Shown here: positions 62,984 to 64,000 of the stretch, piece by piece
Numbering within the stretch: the stretch's first letter is position 1
How the letters are laid out: each line of letters starts with the position of its first letter
DNA from: Galeruca laticollis
Lineage: Eukaryota; Arthropoda; Insecta; Coleoptera; Chrysomelidae
Assembly: GCA_963921935.1 (NCBI GenBank)
Contig: OY998178.1
Coordinates: 198,432,862-198,496,861, forward strand
DNA: 64,000 nt
Reading direction: 5' to 3'
Notes under the pieces: model-generated
Seen by the model: only the letters and a program-made list of their open reading frames with translations
Told to the model about the DNA's origin: nothing
Database searches by the model: none
Program-made: the position numbers and the translations under genes

Positions 62984-63471
62984 AGGTTTGTTCCAATACA
63001 CAAATTTTAATCGTTCCGGAATCGTTCTGAAGGATGCAGGACGCAGACGCCAAGTGTTTACCGTTCTAATAACGTTTCCAAAATAGATAGCGGTTGGAAC
63101 GGTTTGGTTACTGGCTCGAGTCTTAAATCACAGGAACCAATCAAAAATGTTCTCCACCTCGTCATCACTCATATTAGAAAAGATCAACAAATAGCAAAAA
63201 CAAATATAAATAAGATCGCTACCATAAAATTCAACTAATACATAAACAAAACAACAAATCAAGCCAACTAACCTAAAACTAGATATGGATATATGTACTG
63301 CGCAAGTCGGTTCTCTTGATACCTGCTTTTAGTCAATTATAGAGATCATCGTTCTTGAACCGATTCCATAACGATACCAAATCGGTTCTCTCGTGGTTGG
63401 AACGCATTTTTGCTATTGCACATGCGCGTCATCATTCCAAGAATGCTTTTTTGATGTGTTGGAACAAACCT
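62984..63471. mobile_element. Non-autonomous DNA transposon with AGGTTTGTTCCAA ends
   Basis: AGGTTTGTTCCAATACA (62984) and inverted TGTGTTGGAACAAACCT (to 63471). The 488-bp inside has repeated CGTTC/GGTTGGAACG phrases and no real gene. No clear target duplication. Confidence 0.65.
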
Positions 63472-64000
63472 CATATGAACGAATTTGTGTTGGTGTTAGG
63501 TAGTTCAGAAGGGACTATATCAATGGCAACAATAGCTGCTCCGATAAAGTATTGTCGGGGGATGGTTATCAGTGCTTTTACTTAAATGCAGGCAATTCTG
63601 CCGAAAATTGGGCCAGGAATCAGAGTCCAGGTTTCTCTCTTGAGATTTTTGACGAGATATTAAGTTGATAATAATATATATTCATTGATCTGTGTCAAAG
63701 GTCGAGGAGAGGATTAAACTCAACTTTTATGTTATTTCAGGTTTTGATAAAATCATTTATTTCTTTTAAGGTTTCTATATTAATAAAACGTCAACAAATT
63801 TAATAAGAGAAATGTTTATTTTTAGATTGACGAGTTGGAATTTGGAAAACGAAAGTATAATCGTGGAGGAATTATGGAAGGTATCATTTATTTCCGCAAG
63901 AATTTTTTTGCGTGTTTATGTTTAAAAAATGTTAAAAATATAAACCATAAAAATGTTTTCAGTTATTTCAGTTATTCTAAAGTCGGGAAAATGATGCATT
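63472..64000. other. No supported gene
   Basis: AT-rich to the window end. Confidence 0.3.

Overview
This is insect nuclear DNA: AT-rich, with spliced genes and several kinds of satellite and transposon typical of insect genomes. A beetle or similar insect is plausible, but I cannot name the species. No RNA gene, CRISPR array or bacterial operon was seen. The only strong host-gene signal is a pair of minus-strand exons, 58965-59170 and 19150-19462. Both have good splice sites and their phases fit (2 bases + 1 base). The protein looks like the N-terminal part of an AF4/FMR2-family (Lilliputian) protein. If the exons are consecutive, positions 19463-58964 are one 39.5-kb intron, and nearly every transposon here sits in it or beside it. 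A second host-like gene ends at 1-526 (plus strand, two exons, poly(A) signal).

Layout: 0.9-2.8 kb, LINE scrap, a 267-bp tandem repeat, a solo gypsy LTR and a palindromic MITE. 4.0-9.2 kb, a degraded gypsy (family A, SAP-domain gag) without a 3' LTR, flanked by two copies of a ~400-bp repeat. 9.7-12.7 kb, a 3-kb element with long terminal inverted repeats, carrying a possible two-exon gene for a small secreted peptide. 12.7-14.9 kb, a Jockey-like LINE cut off at its 3' end, joined to two satellites (175 bp and 160 bp). 16.6-18.5 kb, a MULE with FLYWCH domain, TIRs and 8-bp target duplication. 20.4-22.8 kb, a second 175-bp satellite array with a 633-bp four-monomer higher-order repeat. 22.9-27.3 kb, a gypsy (family C) with 132-bp LTRs, split by an 849-bp solo LTR. 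28.0 kb, an orphan 123-codon ORF. 28.8-34.6 kb, RTE-like LINE sequence containing a mariner (DD41D) that itself contains a Crypton-like tyrosine recombinase fragment.

35.6-39.9 kb, hAT fragment, palindromic elements and a second Jockey-like LINE (minus). 41.7-43.2 kb, a Tc1 with a stop codon at the catalytic glutamate. 43.4-44.0 kb, a Harbinger deletion derivative. 44.0-48.8 kb, a second family A gypsy with both LTRs and TSD, which has captured a 390-bp piggyBac gene piece flanked by a 198-bp duplication. 49.2-49.8 kb, an internally deleted mariner keeping an open in-frame fusion ORF. 51.2-53.8 kb, a complete-ended piggyBac, the same family as the captured piece. 55.1-57.5 kb, LINE split by a CR1-like LINE split by a Harbinger. 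60.9-62.7 kb, a Penelope-like element with inverted terminal repeats, each holding a hammerhead-ribozyme-like motif.

The most unusual signals are the Penelope family (four insertions defined by 9-12 bp target duplications, three of them tiny palindromic copies), the piggyBac capture inside a gypsy, the higher-order satellite, and the small-peptide gene in the 3-kb TIR element. Almost all transposon genes are pseudogenes; calls rest on recognised motifs, not on database searches.
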